A DNA stretch of 46,859 nt, taken from assembly GCA_964293585.1 (NCBI GenBank), contig CAXYYS010000015.1, forward strand, positions 1 through 46,859, written 5' to 3'. This stretch comes from JAKVKY01 sp964293585. GTDB taxonomy: Bacteria > Bacillota > Negativicutes > Acidaminococcales > Acidaminococcaceae. The notes below the pieces were generated by a model. It searched no databases, was not told where the DNA came from, and was given only the letters and a program-made list of their open reading frames with translations. Both the position numbers and the translations under genes were made by a program. Position 1 is the stretch's first letter; every line of letters begins with the position of its first letter. Below, in pieces: positions 38,849 to 46,859 of this stretch.

Positions 38849-38901
38849 AAATATCTAAGATATTTTTTAATGAATTTAATTTGGGCGAGGGAGATGTCGA
38901 C

Positions 38902-39771
38902 ATGAAAGAATATAAACCTTTTAAATCCGGCAAGGTCCGGGAAATTTATGATGCAGGCGACAGTCTGATCATGGTAGCTACGGACAGGATCTCGGCTTTT
39001 GACGTGATCCTGAAAAATAAGATTACCGATAAGGGTAAGGTGCTGACCCAGATGTCCAAGTTCTGGTTTGACCTGACCCGTGATATTGTTCCTAACCATG
39101 TGCTCAGCGTAGATAACAAGAAAATGCCGGAATTTTTCCAGCAGCCCGAGTTTATCGGCAAGAGCATGCAATGCCAGAAGCTGACCATGATCCCCATGGA
39201 ATGCATCGTGCGCGGCTACATTACCGGCAGCGGCTGGGAAAGCTACCAGAAAAACGGCACCGTGTGCGGCATTAAACTGCCCGCCGGCTTAAAGGAATCC
39301 CAAAAATTGCCCGAACCAATCTTTACCCCCAGCACGAAGGCCGAAATCGGCGAGCACGATGTGAACGTGTCCGTAGAGGAAGGCAGTGCGTATGTGGATA
39401 AGTTCTTCCCGGGCAAGGGCAAGGAATACGTGGAAAAGATTCGCGATTACACTATCGCTCTTTATAAGAAATGTGCGGACTACGCTTTGTCCCGCGGCAT
39501 CATCATTGCCGATACCAAGTTTGAGTTTGGCCTGGACAAGAACGGCAATATCGTCCTGGGCGACGAGATGCTGACCCCGGACAGTTCCCGTTTCTGGCCT
39601 TTAAAAGGTTACGAGGCCGGCAAGAGTCAGCCTTCTTACGACAAGCAGTTTGTGCGCGACTGGCTGAAAGCTAATCCCAAGAACGATAATCTGCTGCCGG
39701 ACGATGTTATTGCCAAGACTATTGGCAAATATAAGGAAGCTTACGAGCTGTTAAGCGGCAAGAAGCTGTAA
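38902..39771 (+). CDS. purC: Phosphoribosylaminoimidazole-succinocarboxamide synthase
   Basis: The 289-residue SAICAR synthetase of purine biosynthesis joins CAIR and aspartate with ATP. Segments typical of PurC are GKVREIYDAGD, ATDRISAFDV, ECIVRGYITGSGWESY, and the late DEMLTPDSSRFWP. It belongs to the longer (about 290-300 residue) PurC type. Start at ATG 38902 with GAGGGAGA upstream; the TTG at 38881 precedes this site. It heads a tight unit with a protease and an M20 hydrolase (9 bp and 0 bp gaps). No other pur gene is in the window. Confidence 0.96.
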   Translation: MKEYKPFKSGKVREIYDAGDSLIMVATDRISAFDVILKNKITDKGKVLTQMSKFWFDLTRDIVPNHVLSVDNKKMPEFFQQPEFIGKSMQCQKLTMIPMECIVRGYITGSGWESYQKNGTVCGIKLPAGLKESQKLPEPIFTPSTKAEIGEHDVNVSVEEGSAYVDKFFPGKGKEYVEKIRDYTIALYKKCADYALSRGIIIADTKFEFGLDKNGNIVLGDEMLTPDSSRFWPLKGYEAGKSQPSYDKQFVRDWLKANPKNDNLLPDDVIAKTIGKYKEAYELLSGKKL

Positions 39772-39780
39772 GAGAAGCAC

Positions 39781-40680
39781 GTGATTATCCTCATCTTAAC
39801 GTTTCTGGTGAATTTAATACTGGTAGCATCTTTCTGGGGCCTGGTGCAGCTTTTTCAACCGCTGGCCTGGCCCTGGTTGTTTAAGCTTATGTCCACGCTG
39901 CGTGTGCCGGTGACGGATCTGAACCTGGTCCTGACCTTGAGCGTGCTTACCCTGCTGGTGCCTTGTCTGATCAGTAAGACGGCGCTGATGCAGCGGTATT
40001 TTTGCTGGGTGCTGCACTGCAAGCGTCCCCGGGGCGAAGAGGCCGCTCTTCTGGAAGAGGCGCTGGTCCGGGTCTGCCGGGCGGCAGGTCTCCACGAGGA
40101 TGATTTTGAGCTGTATGTGTGCCAGAGCAAGGACTACAATGCTTTTGCCGTGGGGGATAATAATATCGCGGTGACCAGACCGCTGCTCACGGTGATGCCG
40201 GTCAGTTATTTAGCCGGAATCCTGGCCCACGAGGTGGGACATATCCGGCACAATGATACGTTAATCCTGTACTTGTGCAACGCCATGAGTTCTTTTGGCA
40301 ACCTGGTGCTGCGTTTCTATTCTTTTATCACCCTGGTCCTGGGGCTGTTGAGTTTTATCCCCTTGCTGGGTATCGTGACGGGTATCCTCTCCTGGGTCTT
40401 CCTGATCCAGATTTACCTGTTCCAGTTTTTGCTGCAGCTGCCTTTACAGCTGGCGCATCAGTTTAACAGCCGGCAGGATGAATATGCGGCGGACCGGTAT
40501 GCCTGCGAGATGGGCCTGGGACTGGAACTGTACAACGGGCTGATGCTGCTGGCCTCCGGCCAGAAGAAACTCAGTTTCTGGCAGCGTCTGACCAGCGACC
40601 ATCCGGATACGGACAAGCGGCTGGCAAAAATTCTGGCTTATGAGCAGAAGCAAAATCCTCAACTATTTGCAGGAGAGTAA
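39781..40680 (+). CDS. M48-family membrane zinc metalloprotease (HtpX-like)
   Basis: A 299-residue membrane protease. Two N-terminal hydrophobic segments (1-30 and 45-65) precede the zinc motif HEVGH (His150, Glu151, His154). Two more membrane segments (about 165-225) follow, then the third-ligand helix RQDEYAADRYACEMG. This is the HtpX/Ste24-like arrangement used in membrane protein quality control, with the active site on the cytosolic side. GTG start at 39781, 9 bp after purC, with AGAGAAG as a modest site. Its stop abuts the start of the M20 hydrolase. Confidence 0.9.
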   Translation: MIILILTFLVNLILVASFWGLVQLFQPLAWPWLFKLMSTLRVPVTDLNLVLTLSVLTLLVPCLISKTALMQRYFCWVLHCKRPRGEEAALLEEALVRVCRAAGLHEDDFELYVCQSKDYNAFAVGDNNIAVTRPLLTVMPVSYLAGILAHEVGHIRHNDTLILYLCNAMSSFGNLVLRFYSFITLVLGLLSFIPLLGIVTGILSWVFLIQIYLFQFLLQLPLQLAHQFNSRQDEYAADRYACEMGLGLELYNGLMLLASGQKKLSFWQRLTSDHPDTDKRLAKILAYEQKQNPQLFAGE

Positions 40681-41829
40681 ATGATGACGCAGCTTACTTT
40701 TGACACTTTTGATGCGCAGGGGTTGTTCCGGTGGCTACATCAACATCCGGAACTGGGTCACGCAGAAAAGGCCACTACGGCCAGGCTGAAAGAAATTTTG
40801 CAGCAGGCAGGGTTGACCTTTCTGCCCTGGCAGCTGCCTACCGGTACAGCGGTAGCCATTGAAGGAGGACTTCCCGGAAAGACAATCTTATTACGTGCAG
40901 ATATTGATGCCCTGCCGATTACCGAAAAGACAGATTTGGCTTATAAATCCCAAAATCCGGGCTGCATGCATGCCTGCGGCCATGATTTTCATACCACGGC
41001 GGTACTGGGAGCAGCTCTGCTTTTACAAGCGCAGCGGTCCCGCTTGCACGGCCGGGTGCTGGTGGTTTTTCAGCCGGCGGAGGAAACCAGCGGCGGCGCA
41101 GCGGAAGTTTTGCAGGGTGGTTTGGCGACAGGCGTCAGCGAATTCTGGGGCCTGCATGTGACCAATGCTCTGCCGGTAGGAACCATAGGTCTCAGTGCCG
41201 GCAGCGTCATGGCGTCCGTGGATAGTTTTAAGGTGACGGTAAGAGGAACAGGTACCCACGGGGCTACTCCCGAAAAAGGGAATAACCCGTTGCCCATCCT
41301 GGCAGCCCTGGTGCAGGAACTGCCGCTTGTGGCTCAGCGCAAGGCAGATCCGCTCAACGCTAAAGTTTTGAGTATCACCCATGTGGAAGGCGGCAACACC
41401 TGGAACGTGATTCCGGAAACGGCTTTTTTGGAAGGAACTTTGCGCTGCCAGGACCCGGAGGACCGGACGGTAATTAAGCAGGCTTTTTATAATTTTGTAG
41501 AAAAATATACGGCGGCACGGAGAGCCCGGAGCGAAATTTTATGGCACCGGGGGCCGGCGCCTGTGGTCAACGACGCGGAACCGGTAGAATTTGCAGCCAG
41601 GCTGGCGCGGCAAAACGGTTGGCAGGTCCAACCGGTAGAGCTCAGCATGGCCGGTGATGATTTTAGCTATTATAAAGAGCTGGGCGGGGCTGACGCTGTA
41701 AGTTTGTACATGAAGATCGGCGTGGGCGGCAACCACCCCATTCATGATCCGGCTTTTAGGGCGGACCCGGCGGCGTTAGAACCTACGGCTAAATTTTTAG
41801 CGGCGCTGCTGGCGGCCAGATTGCAGTAA
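40681..41829 (+). CDS. M20-family amidohydrolase
   Basis: A 382-residue metallohydrolase of the M20D (IAA-amino acid/hippurate hydrolase-like) group. Metal ligands and active-site segments are visible: RADIDALPITE, CMHACGHDFHTT, VFQPAEETSGGA, and a late AGDDFSYY with GGNHPIHDPAF. It hydrolyses an N-acyl amino acid or similar amide in the cytosol; which one is not predictable. TAAATG joins it to the M48 gene, and GGAGAG precedes the start. ATG 40684 is an equally possible start. Confidence 0.9.
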   Translation: MMTQLTFDTFDAQGLFRWLHQHPELGHAEKATTARLKEILQQAGLTFLPWQLPTGTAVAIEGGLPGKTILLRADIDALPITEKTDLAYKSQNPGCMHACGHDFHTTAVLGAALLLQAQRSRLHGRVLVVFQPAEETSGGAAEVLQGGLATGVSEFWGLHVTNALPVGTIGLSAGSVMASVDSFKVTVRGTGTHGATPEKGNNPLPILAALVQELPLVAQRKADPLNAKVLSITHVEGGNTWNVIPETAFLEGTLRCQDPEDRTVIKQAFYNFVEKYTAARRARSEILWHRGPAPVVNDAEPVEFAARLARQNGWQVQPVELSMAGDDFSYYKELGGADAVSLYMKIGVGGNHPIHDPAFRADPAALEPTAKFLAALLAARLQ

Positions 41830-41902
41830 AAATTTGCCGGGGAAAGTTTGTGGCGGTGTCTAAAATTTTGGGAGTACTTCAAAAGAAATAAGGCAAAAAA
41901 GC

Positions 41903-41935
41903 AGGACGTGGAAAAATTTTCCACGTCCTTTTTGT
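41903..41935. terminator. Terminator after the M20 gene
   Basis: AGGACGTGGAAAA pairs perfectly with TTTTCCACGTCCT, followed by TTTTG on the plus strand. An A6 run on the left makes it usable on the minus strand too. A second, imperfect T-tailed hairpin lies at 41956-42000. Confidence 0.82.
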
Positions 41936-41998
41936 GTACGCTGTACAAATTTTTAAAACCGTTTTCTCCAACCGTTCAGGCAACGGGTTTTTGTTTTT

Positions 41999-42946
41999 TT
42001 ATAACACTCTTTGCAAATAGTTTAAGCAGTTCTGGTGCGTAATTTTTTCTACGGTTGTGTCGCTAAATTTTTTAGTTAAGAATTCCACCAGCGGTACAAA
42101 ATCCTGGACGCCCTGGATATTGCAGGGTGGATGGCTGATGCCGTCAAAGTCGCTGCCAAAACCTACATGGTCGTCGTCGCCCAGCAGGTCCAGCATGTAG
42201 GCAATGTGTTTGTACACACTGTCGATGCTGGCATCGTGCCAGTCTTTTTCCAAAAACTGCCCGGCAAAGGTGATGCCGATGAAGCCGTTATTTTTGCCCA
42301 GGGCTTTGATCTGGTCATCATTTAGGTTGCGGGGATGGTCACAGAGGGAAAAGGCATTGGAGTGGGTGGCAATGATAGGTTTGGTGCTGGTCGCTAACGT
42401 ATCCCAGAAACCATAAGTGGAGATGTGGGAAACATCTACCGCCATGCCTAAACGGTTCATCTCGGCTACTACCTGGCGGCCAAAAGTGGTGAGCCCGCCT
42501 TTGGTGCAGTCTTCGTTAACGCCGTCGGCGATGTCGTTGCGATTGCTCCATACCAGGGTCATAGCCCGCACGCCCAGTTCATAGAACAGGCGCAGGGCAG
42601 CCAGGCTGCCGTCCAGGGCGCCGCCTTCTTCAATGGCCAGCAGCGGGTTAAATTGGTGCTGCAGCGCTGCGGCTGCGTCGGTCCTGGTCAGGATGGGATG
42701 GACATCCACGCCCCGGGCCGCTAATTTTTTCAGCTCTGTCTTGTACTTGTCCAGCAGGGTTAAGGTGTAGCGGATGCCGCCGTAATAACGGAACTGCTCG
42801 GTGGGGATGAAGAGGGCGCAAAATTGTAAGCCGCCGCCGTTCTTGATGATCCGTTCCACGTCGATGTGCTGCTTGTTGGCAAAAAAATCCACATCGTTCT
42901 TATACAACTCGCTGACAGTGTCGCAATGAGTATCACAAATAAACAT
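41999..42946 (-). CDS. Membrane dipeptidase (M19 family)
   Basis: A 315-residue zinc dipeptidase of the renal-dipeptidase family. Ligands are visible as His and Asp in DTHCDT, the bridging Glu in LLAIEEGGAL, and His residues in AVDVSHIS and ATHSNAF; GSDFDGI near the C-terminus is the conserved Asp. No signal peptide is present, so it is probably cytosolic despite the family name. It cleaves dipeptides, possibly including D-amino acid ones. GGAGGCAG lies before the ATG at 42946. Confidence 0.92.
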   Translation of the reverse strand: MFICDTHCDTVSELYKNDVDFFANKQHIDVERIIKNGGGLQFCALFIPTEQFRYYGGIRYTLTLLDKYKTELKKLAARGVDVHPILTRTDAAAALQHQFNPLLAIEEGGALDGSLAALRLFYELGVRAMTLVWSNRNDIADGVNEDCTKGGLTTFGRQVVAEMNRLGMAVDVSHISTYGFWDTLATSTKPIIATHSNAFSLCDHPRNLNDDQIKALGKNNGFIGITFAGQFLEKDWHDASIDSVYKHIAYMLDLLGDDDHVGFGSDFDGISHPPCNIQGVQDFVPLVEFLTKKFSDTTVEKITHQNCLNYLQRVL

Positions 42947-42977
42947 AATCTGCCTCCTTTATTTTTTCTGTAAACTA

Positions 42978-42986
42978 ATTATAACA
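42978..42986 (-). promoter_or_regulatory. Extended -10 promoter of the dipeptidase gene
   Basis: On the minus strand TGTTATAAT gives an extended perfect -10, about 32 bp before the start codon. No strong -35 is seen. The same 9-mer occurs on the plus strand before the solute-binding protein gene. Confidence 0.5.
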
Positions 42987-43111
42987 TACCGGTCAGGGTC
43001 CTGGCGATGCTGAAAATTATGCCGGCCCCAATTGACAAGAATTTTATACAAAAAATAACCAGAATTTTTAATATTTACGCATTTTTGTGATAGCTTAATC
43101 AGGGGAGCCTA

Positions 43112-43120
43112 TGTTATAAT
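43112..43120 (+). promoter_or_regulatory. Extended -10 promoter of the solute-binding protein/cyclase operon
   Basis: TGTTATAAT, an extended perfect -10, 38 bp before the start codon, without a strong -35. Confidence 0.5.
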
Positions 43121-43157
43121 ATTAAATACTAAGGGATAAAACTGGGAGGAAACGGGG

Positions 43158-44465
43158 ATGAAAAGGTACGGACTCCTGCTGCTGGCAGTGGTGCTTTTAC
43201 TGCTGGCGGGCTGCAGTCAGCAAGTACAAACTTCACAGGTAAAACCCAAGGCGCCGGCCGATGTGACTACCATCAACTGGTATTATTTTCCTGCCTTTGC
43301 GCCCCGGACTACTGACGCCGGTTCTTACGAACAGACCGCTATCCAAAAATTCCAGGCTGCCCACCCAGGAATCAAGGTTAACCCGGTACCGGTCAATTTT
43401 GAGACCGGTCCGGATAAGCTGGAATATGCTTTGGAAAAAGGGTTATGTGATGTAATCCTGGATGCGCCGGGACGGATTGTTGCCTATGGCCGGGCGGGCA
43501 AAATGTTAACCCTGAATAAACTTTTTGACGAGCAGCTGCGGCAGGACCCGGGCAACAAAATGGTCCTGGAAGCCTGCGGCGTTAATGAACGGATGTATTT
43601 ATATCCTCTGAGCACTTCGCCTTTCTACATGGCATTTAATAAACAGATGCTGGAAGCTTCCGGCAAGGCGAATCTGGTTAGGGAAGGCTGGACCCGGGAA
43701 GATTTTGTCCAGGTCCTGGAAGCTTTGCACCAATCCGGTTTTGTACCGGGGACCATTTTTTGTTACGGGCAGGGCGGCGATCAGGCTACCCGGGCTCTGG
43801 TCAGCAATTTGTACGGCGGGAGCGTGATTGCTCCCGATTTACAGAGTTATACTTTAAATCAGCCCCAGGGTATGGAGGCGTTAACCTTTATCCAGGAAGC
43901 AGTGACCAAAGGCTTGTTGCTAAACGGTTCGCTGCTTACCGGTACGGATGACCTGGAGAATTTTGCCAGCGGACGCAGCGCGTTTACTATCTTGTGGAGC
44001 GGCGCCCAGCAAAGCGCTTATCAGAATCAGCTTTCCGGCCGGGGTATCCAGGTAATAGAGGTACCTTTCCCGGCGCCGGGCGGCCAGCCGAAACTGGAAT
44101 ATCTGGTGAATGGTTTTGCCGCGGTACGGAGCGGTGATGACGCCCGGGAAGCGGCGTCGCTGGCTTTTATCAAATTTATGTGCGATGACCCGGATATGGG
44201 CCGGAGCAATGTTATCCAGACGGGCGGCATTCCTGTGCGGGCGGCTTTTAAGAACGTGCATGCCGATGCCAGGATGCTGAAAATTGCTTCCTGGACAAAA
44301 TATTACGCGCCTTATTACAATAACGTGGCCGGGTTTAGCCGGATGCGGGTGTACTGGTATCAGATGCTGCAGTCACTGCTGCGGCTGACCAAAACCCCGG
44401 AGGCGGCGGCCCATGACTTTACTCTTTTGGCGGATCAGACCTTAAAGGCGAAACCGGCTTTTTAA
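43158..44465 (+). CDS. Extracellular solute-binding lipoprotein (family 1)
   Basis: A 435-residue lipoprotein: signal peptide with lipobox LLAGC, lipidated Cys19. The mature part has the bilobal family-1 (sugar-binding-like) fold, with NWYYFPAFAPR near the start and QKFQAAHPGIKVNPVPVNF. Such proteins normally deliver a solute to an ABC permease, but no permease or ATPase gene is adjacent. Instead a membrane-bound diguanylate cyclase with an extracytoplasmic sensor domain follows after 52 bp. A sensing partnership is therefore more likely than transport; this is inference. Confidence 0.87.
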   Translation: MKRYGLLLLAVVLLLLAGCSQQVQTSQVKPKAPADVTTINWYYFPAFAPRTTDAGSYEQTAIQKFQAAHPGIKVNPVPVNFETGPDKLEYALEKGLCDVILDAPGRIVAYGRAGKMLTLNKLFDEQLRQDPGNKMVLEACGVNERMYLYPLSTSPFYMAFNKQMLEASGKANLVREGWTREDFVQVLEALHQSGFVPGTIFCYGQGGDQATRALVSNLYGGSVIAPDLQSYTLNQPQGMEALTFIQEAVTKGLLLNGSLLTGTDDLENFASGRSAFTILWSGAQQSAYQNQLSGRGIQVIEVPFPAPGGQPKLEYLVNGFAAVRSGDDAREAASLAFIKFMCDDPDMGRSNVIQTGGIPVRAAFKNVHADARMLKIASWTKYYAPYYNNVAGFSRMRVYWYQMLQSLLRLTKTPEAAAHDFTLLADQTLKAKPAF

Positions 44466-44517
44466 AAACAGACCTGCAGAAAAACACGGGCAGGAGGATG
44501 CCTGAAGGAGGAAACCC

Positions 44518-46377
44518 ATGCACAACCGGGTGCGGTTCTACATTATTATAACGCTGCTTTTAGCCGCTATCGGCATCGGGGCTTTCTTTACCTTTGCGTC
44601 GGCTTTGTTTGATTATGCCAAGGATGAGAGTAAGTTAGCCATGCAGACTTTCGTCAATAACGAGATTTATAATATGGAGGCCGAACTAAAAGCAGCTACG
44701 GAACAGGTACAGATTATTGCGGATTCCTTAACGGATATTACGGATTTTACCAGCCCGGTGGTCTTACGCCGGGTGCAGGAATATCATAACCAGACTCATT
44801 TTAAGCATCTGCTGGTAGCAGATACGGCGGGCCGGGCCGTTGATGATACCGGGAATCAGTATCAGCTGGCTTCCCGTACGGCGGTAAAAAGGGCGCTGCT
44901 GGGAGAAACCGGTATTTTTGAAGGTACGGACATTAGCGGCGAGAAGACTATCCTGCTCAGCAGCCCGGTCATCCGGGACGGCCGGGTGACTGGCGTGGTC
45001 GTAGGTGAATACGATTTGTTCGCCCTGTACCAGATTATCAATATGGAACAGCGGCACTGGGAAAGTTATGCGGCGCTGATTAACAGCAGCGGCGATTACC
45101 TGATCCGGGCGGAAAACGATAACCGGCTGGTCAAGGCCGGCACGAATCTGTTTACCGATATGAAAGAGCTGCAATTCAAGGAAGGCACAGGTTTAAATCA
45201 ACTGCTGGATGATATGCATATGAAAAAATCCGGCTTTTGTGAATATGGCACCGGTACCGGCAAACGGGTAATGCATTACGGACCGGTGGGCGTTAACGAC
45301 TGGTACCTGGTGAAGGTGCATACCGATGCTATGGTTCAGGAGAACATCGCTCCTATCAAAAACATGGTGTATAAGTTATCCCTGGTTCTGGCGGCGGTGC
45401 TGCTTCTGCTGGCGGGCCTGGTTTATCATGGCCTGTACAACCTGCGTAAAGCGCAGCATGAAGAAGCGTTGCGGTTTAAGACGGTGGCGGATAACATTCC
45501 CGGCGGTGTAGCGGAACTGGTTTTGGCCCAGGAGTTGAAGGTTAAATATGCCAACGAAGCTTTCTACCAGTTGTTGAACTGCCCGGAACCGGAATTTAAC
45601 AGCGGCAAAATTGCCGGCTGCCTGTCCCGGATTTTACCGGAACGGGCTTTTGAGAAGCTGCGTACGGTTATTGACCAGGCCGGTGAGACCCGCAAGGTCT
45701 TTAATTTTGATTTTATCCTGCCGGCGGCCACGGCAAAACCCCGCTGGCTGAACCTGAACGGTCGCATTATCGCTAAAGGCAAGCAGGGCTTAACCTTGCA
45801 GGCGGTGCTGGTAGATGTCAGCGCGGAAAAAGAACGCCTGGCCGCCGTTGAGGCGCAAAGCCGGCTGGACGATATGACGGGCATCTATAATAAGACTTCG
45901 GCTCAGAAGCTGGTAAAGGACAGGACCGAGGAAGCAGATTCCGCCATGTGGAGCGCACTGGTCGTTATGGATATCGACCGGTTCAAGGGCGTCAACGATC
46001 ATTTCGGCCATCTGATCGGCGATGAGGTTATCACCAAGATTGCGGCCATTTTAAAAGAGTATTTCCAGCTGCCGGATATTGCCGGACGGGTGGGCGGCGA
46101 TGAATTTGTAGTTTACGTGGACCATGTGGCGGGATACAATCAGCTTAACCTGATGCTGCATCAGCTGCAGGGAGCTATTAAGGCCTCGCGGTTTTCTGAT
46201 CCCAAGCTGCATATTACCTGCAGCATGGGTTGTGTTTGCGGTCCCCGCTTTGCCTTCCGGGAGTACAACAAAGCTTTTGAACTGGCGGATAAGAATCTGT
46301 ATGTGGCCAAGAGCCGTAACCGGGGCGATCTGGAAATCACTTTTCTGGAAAACGTCAGCTGGGGGCCTTTGAACTAA
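44518..46377 (+). CDS. Membrane diguanylate cyclase with dCache-like sensor and PAS-like domain
   Basis: A 619-residue signalling protein. TM1 is at about residues 8-32; a periplasmic dCache-like domain (about 35-280) has LLGETGIFEGTDISGEKTI-like Cache strands; TM2 is at about 283-307. A PAS-like region (about 315-440) leads to the GGDEF domain with intact GGDEF at residues 526-530, so it should make c-di-GMP from two GTP. The inhibitory RxxD site reads QLPD, lacking the Arg, so product inhibition may be weak. It is co-transcribed with the lipoprotein upstream; AAGGAGGA precedes the ATG. No PilZ or EAL gene is nearby. Confidence 0.92.
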   Translation: MHNRVRFYIIITLLLAAIGIGAFFTFASALFDYAKDESKLAMQTFVNNEIYNMEAELKAATEQVQIIADSLTDITDFTSPVVLRRVQEYHNQTHFKHLLVADTAGRAVDDTGNQYQLASRTAVKRALLGETGIFEGTDISGEKTILLSSPVIRDGRVTGVVVGEYDLFALYQIINMEQRHWESYAALINSSGDYLIRAENDNRLVKAGTNLFTDMKELQFKEGTGLNQLLDDMHMKKSGFCEYGTGTGKRVMHYGPVGVNDWYLVKVHTDAMVQENIAPIKNMVYKLSLVLAAVLLLLAGLVYHGLYNLRKAQHEEALRFKTVADNIPGGVAELVLAQELKVKYANEAFYQLLNCPEPEFNSGKIAGCLSRILPERAFEKLRTVIDQAGETRKVFNFDFILPAATAKPRWLNLNGRIIAKGKQGLTLQAVLVDVSAEKERLAAVEAQSRLDDMTGIYNKTSAQKLVKDRTEEADSAMWSALVVMDIDRFKGVNDHFGHLIGDEVITKIAAILKEYFQLPDIAGRVGGDEFVVYVDHVAGYNQLNLMLHQLQGAIKASRFSDPKLHITCSMGCVCGPRFAFREYNKAFELADKNLYVAKSRNRGDLEITFLENVSWGPLN

Positions 46378-46401
46378 GACGGGACAACCTAAAATCTGTA
46401 T

Positions 46402-46446
46402 AAAAAAACTGCGTGGACCGATAACGGTTCCACGCAGTACTTTTTC
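46402..46446. terminator. Bidirectional terminator between the cyclase and DtxR-type gene
   Basis: CTGCGTGG (46409-46416) pairs with CCACGCAG (46430-46437), with inner ACCG/CGGT pairs. An A7 run on the left and TTTTT on the right make it usable from both strands. Confidence 0.82.
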
Positions 46447-46451
46447 AGCCT

Positions 46452-46820
46452 TTATTTTTTCTTTAGTGCCCGCTTGATGCCCGCAAAAGTTTCCGGGCTG
46501 ATAATATGTTCGATGCGGCAGGCATCTTTTTCGGCGATGTCTTCCGGGATGTCCAGCTTTTCAACAAAAAAGCGAGTCAAAGTTTTGTGGCGCTCTAAAA
46601 CGCCGCTGGCAATTTTTAATCCCGCGCCGGTGAAAAGAATTTCTCCGTCCGGCTGGACGGTAATATATTTATCTTTTTTCAGGATACTCATGGCACGGCT
46701 GATACTGGCTTTGGAAAAACCCATCTCCGTAGCTACATCAATGGAACGGACGCTGCCTTTTTCTTCCTGCAGCTTCAAGATGGTTTCCAGATACATTTCT
46801 CCTGATTCTAAGAGTGGCAT
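46452..46820 (-). CDS. DtxR/MntR-family metal-dependent repressor 2
   Basis: A 122-residue regulator with the two-domain core of DtxR/MntR proteins: HTH (SIDVATEMGFSKASISRAMS) and a dimerisation/metal domain with the expected ligands GVLERHKTLTRFFVEKL, CRIEHIISPE. It lacks the C-terminal SH3-like domain, as in MntR-type members. Start at ATG 46820, after GGGAGG; the ATG at 46835 precedes that site. It appears monocistronic. Sensed metal (Mn or Fe) is uncertain. It is a different protein from the partial repressor at position 1. Confidence 0.9.
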   Translation of the reverse strand: MPLLESGEMYLETILKLQEEKGSVRSIDVATEMGFSKASISRAMSILKKDKYITVQPDGEILFTGAGLKIASGVLERHKTLTRFFVEKLDIPEDIAEKDACRIEHIISPETFAGIKRALKKK

Positions 46821-46859
46821 AGCTTTTCCTCCCAAAATATATTTCTATTTTAACATTAG

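Overview
The window looks like a chromosomal segment of an anaerobic, diderm member of the Firmicutes (Negativicutes), most plausibly Acidaminococcaceae such as Phascolarctobacterium. This is inferred from three things together: a C-terminal autotransporter beta-barrel protein (needs an outer membrane), Firmicutes-like AGGAGG ribosome binding sites, and a succinate/propionate toolkit (B12-dependent methylmalonyl-CoA mutase with its G-protein chaperone, two dicarboxylate transporters). Anaerobic ribonucleotide reductase, HydE and FeoB fit an obligate anaerobe. No rRNA, transposase, phage gene or CRISPR array was seen.

Layout. 1-3146 (minus): iron-uptake operon feoA-feoA-feoB-Cys-rich membrane protein-DtxR repressor, with a strong promoter and three GTTAG-N6-CTAAC operators. 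3147-6917: a gene-poor, A+T-rich stretch with one autotransporter, bracketed by tRNA-Thr(CGT) and two direct repeats of its 3' half; this looks like a decayed integration site. 7067-14343 (plus): a hypothetical gene, then a cobalamin riboswitch, a roughly 500-nt structured leader and mutA-mutB-meaB. 14390-24236: two LysR/dicarboxylate-transporter divergent pairs flanking a hybrid histidine kinase, plus a cysteine hydrolase and an acetyltransferase. 24247-28833 (minus): a MurNAc catabolic operon (LysR-murQ-PTS-mupG) led by its own regulator. 28831-30704: two candidate convergent small RNAs and aspartase with a terminator in its leader. 30936-33166 (plus): two paralogous secreted proteins, a glutaredoxin and a hotdog thioesterase. 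33171-36797 (minus): class III ribonucleotide reductase with a fused thioredoxin-like domain, NrdR and DnaA boxes, and its activase. 36880-41935 (plus): hydE, a crotonase, purC, an M48 protease and an M20 hydrolase. 41999-46820: a membrane dipeptidase, a lipoprotein solute-binding protein paired with a diguanylate cyclase, and a second DtxR-type regulator.

How the parts may work together: C4-dicarboxylates enter through the DASS transporters; aspartase makes fumarate from aspartate; succinyl-CoA is isomerised to methylmalonyl-CoA on the way to propionate. The epimerase and decarboxylase of that route are not in the window. All start sites were chosen by ribosome binding site and family length. 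All promoter, operator and RNA calls are by eye and unverified.
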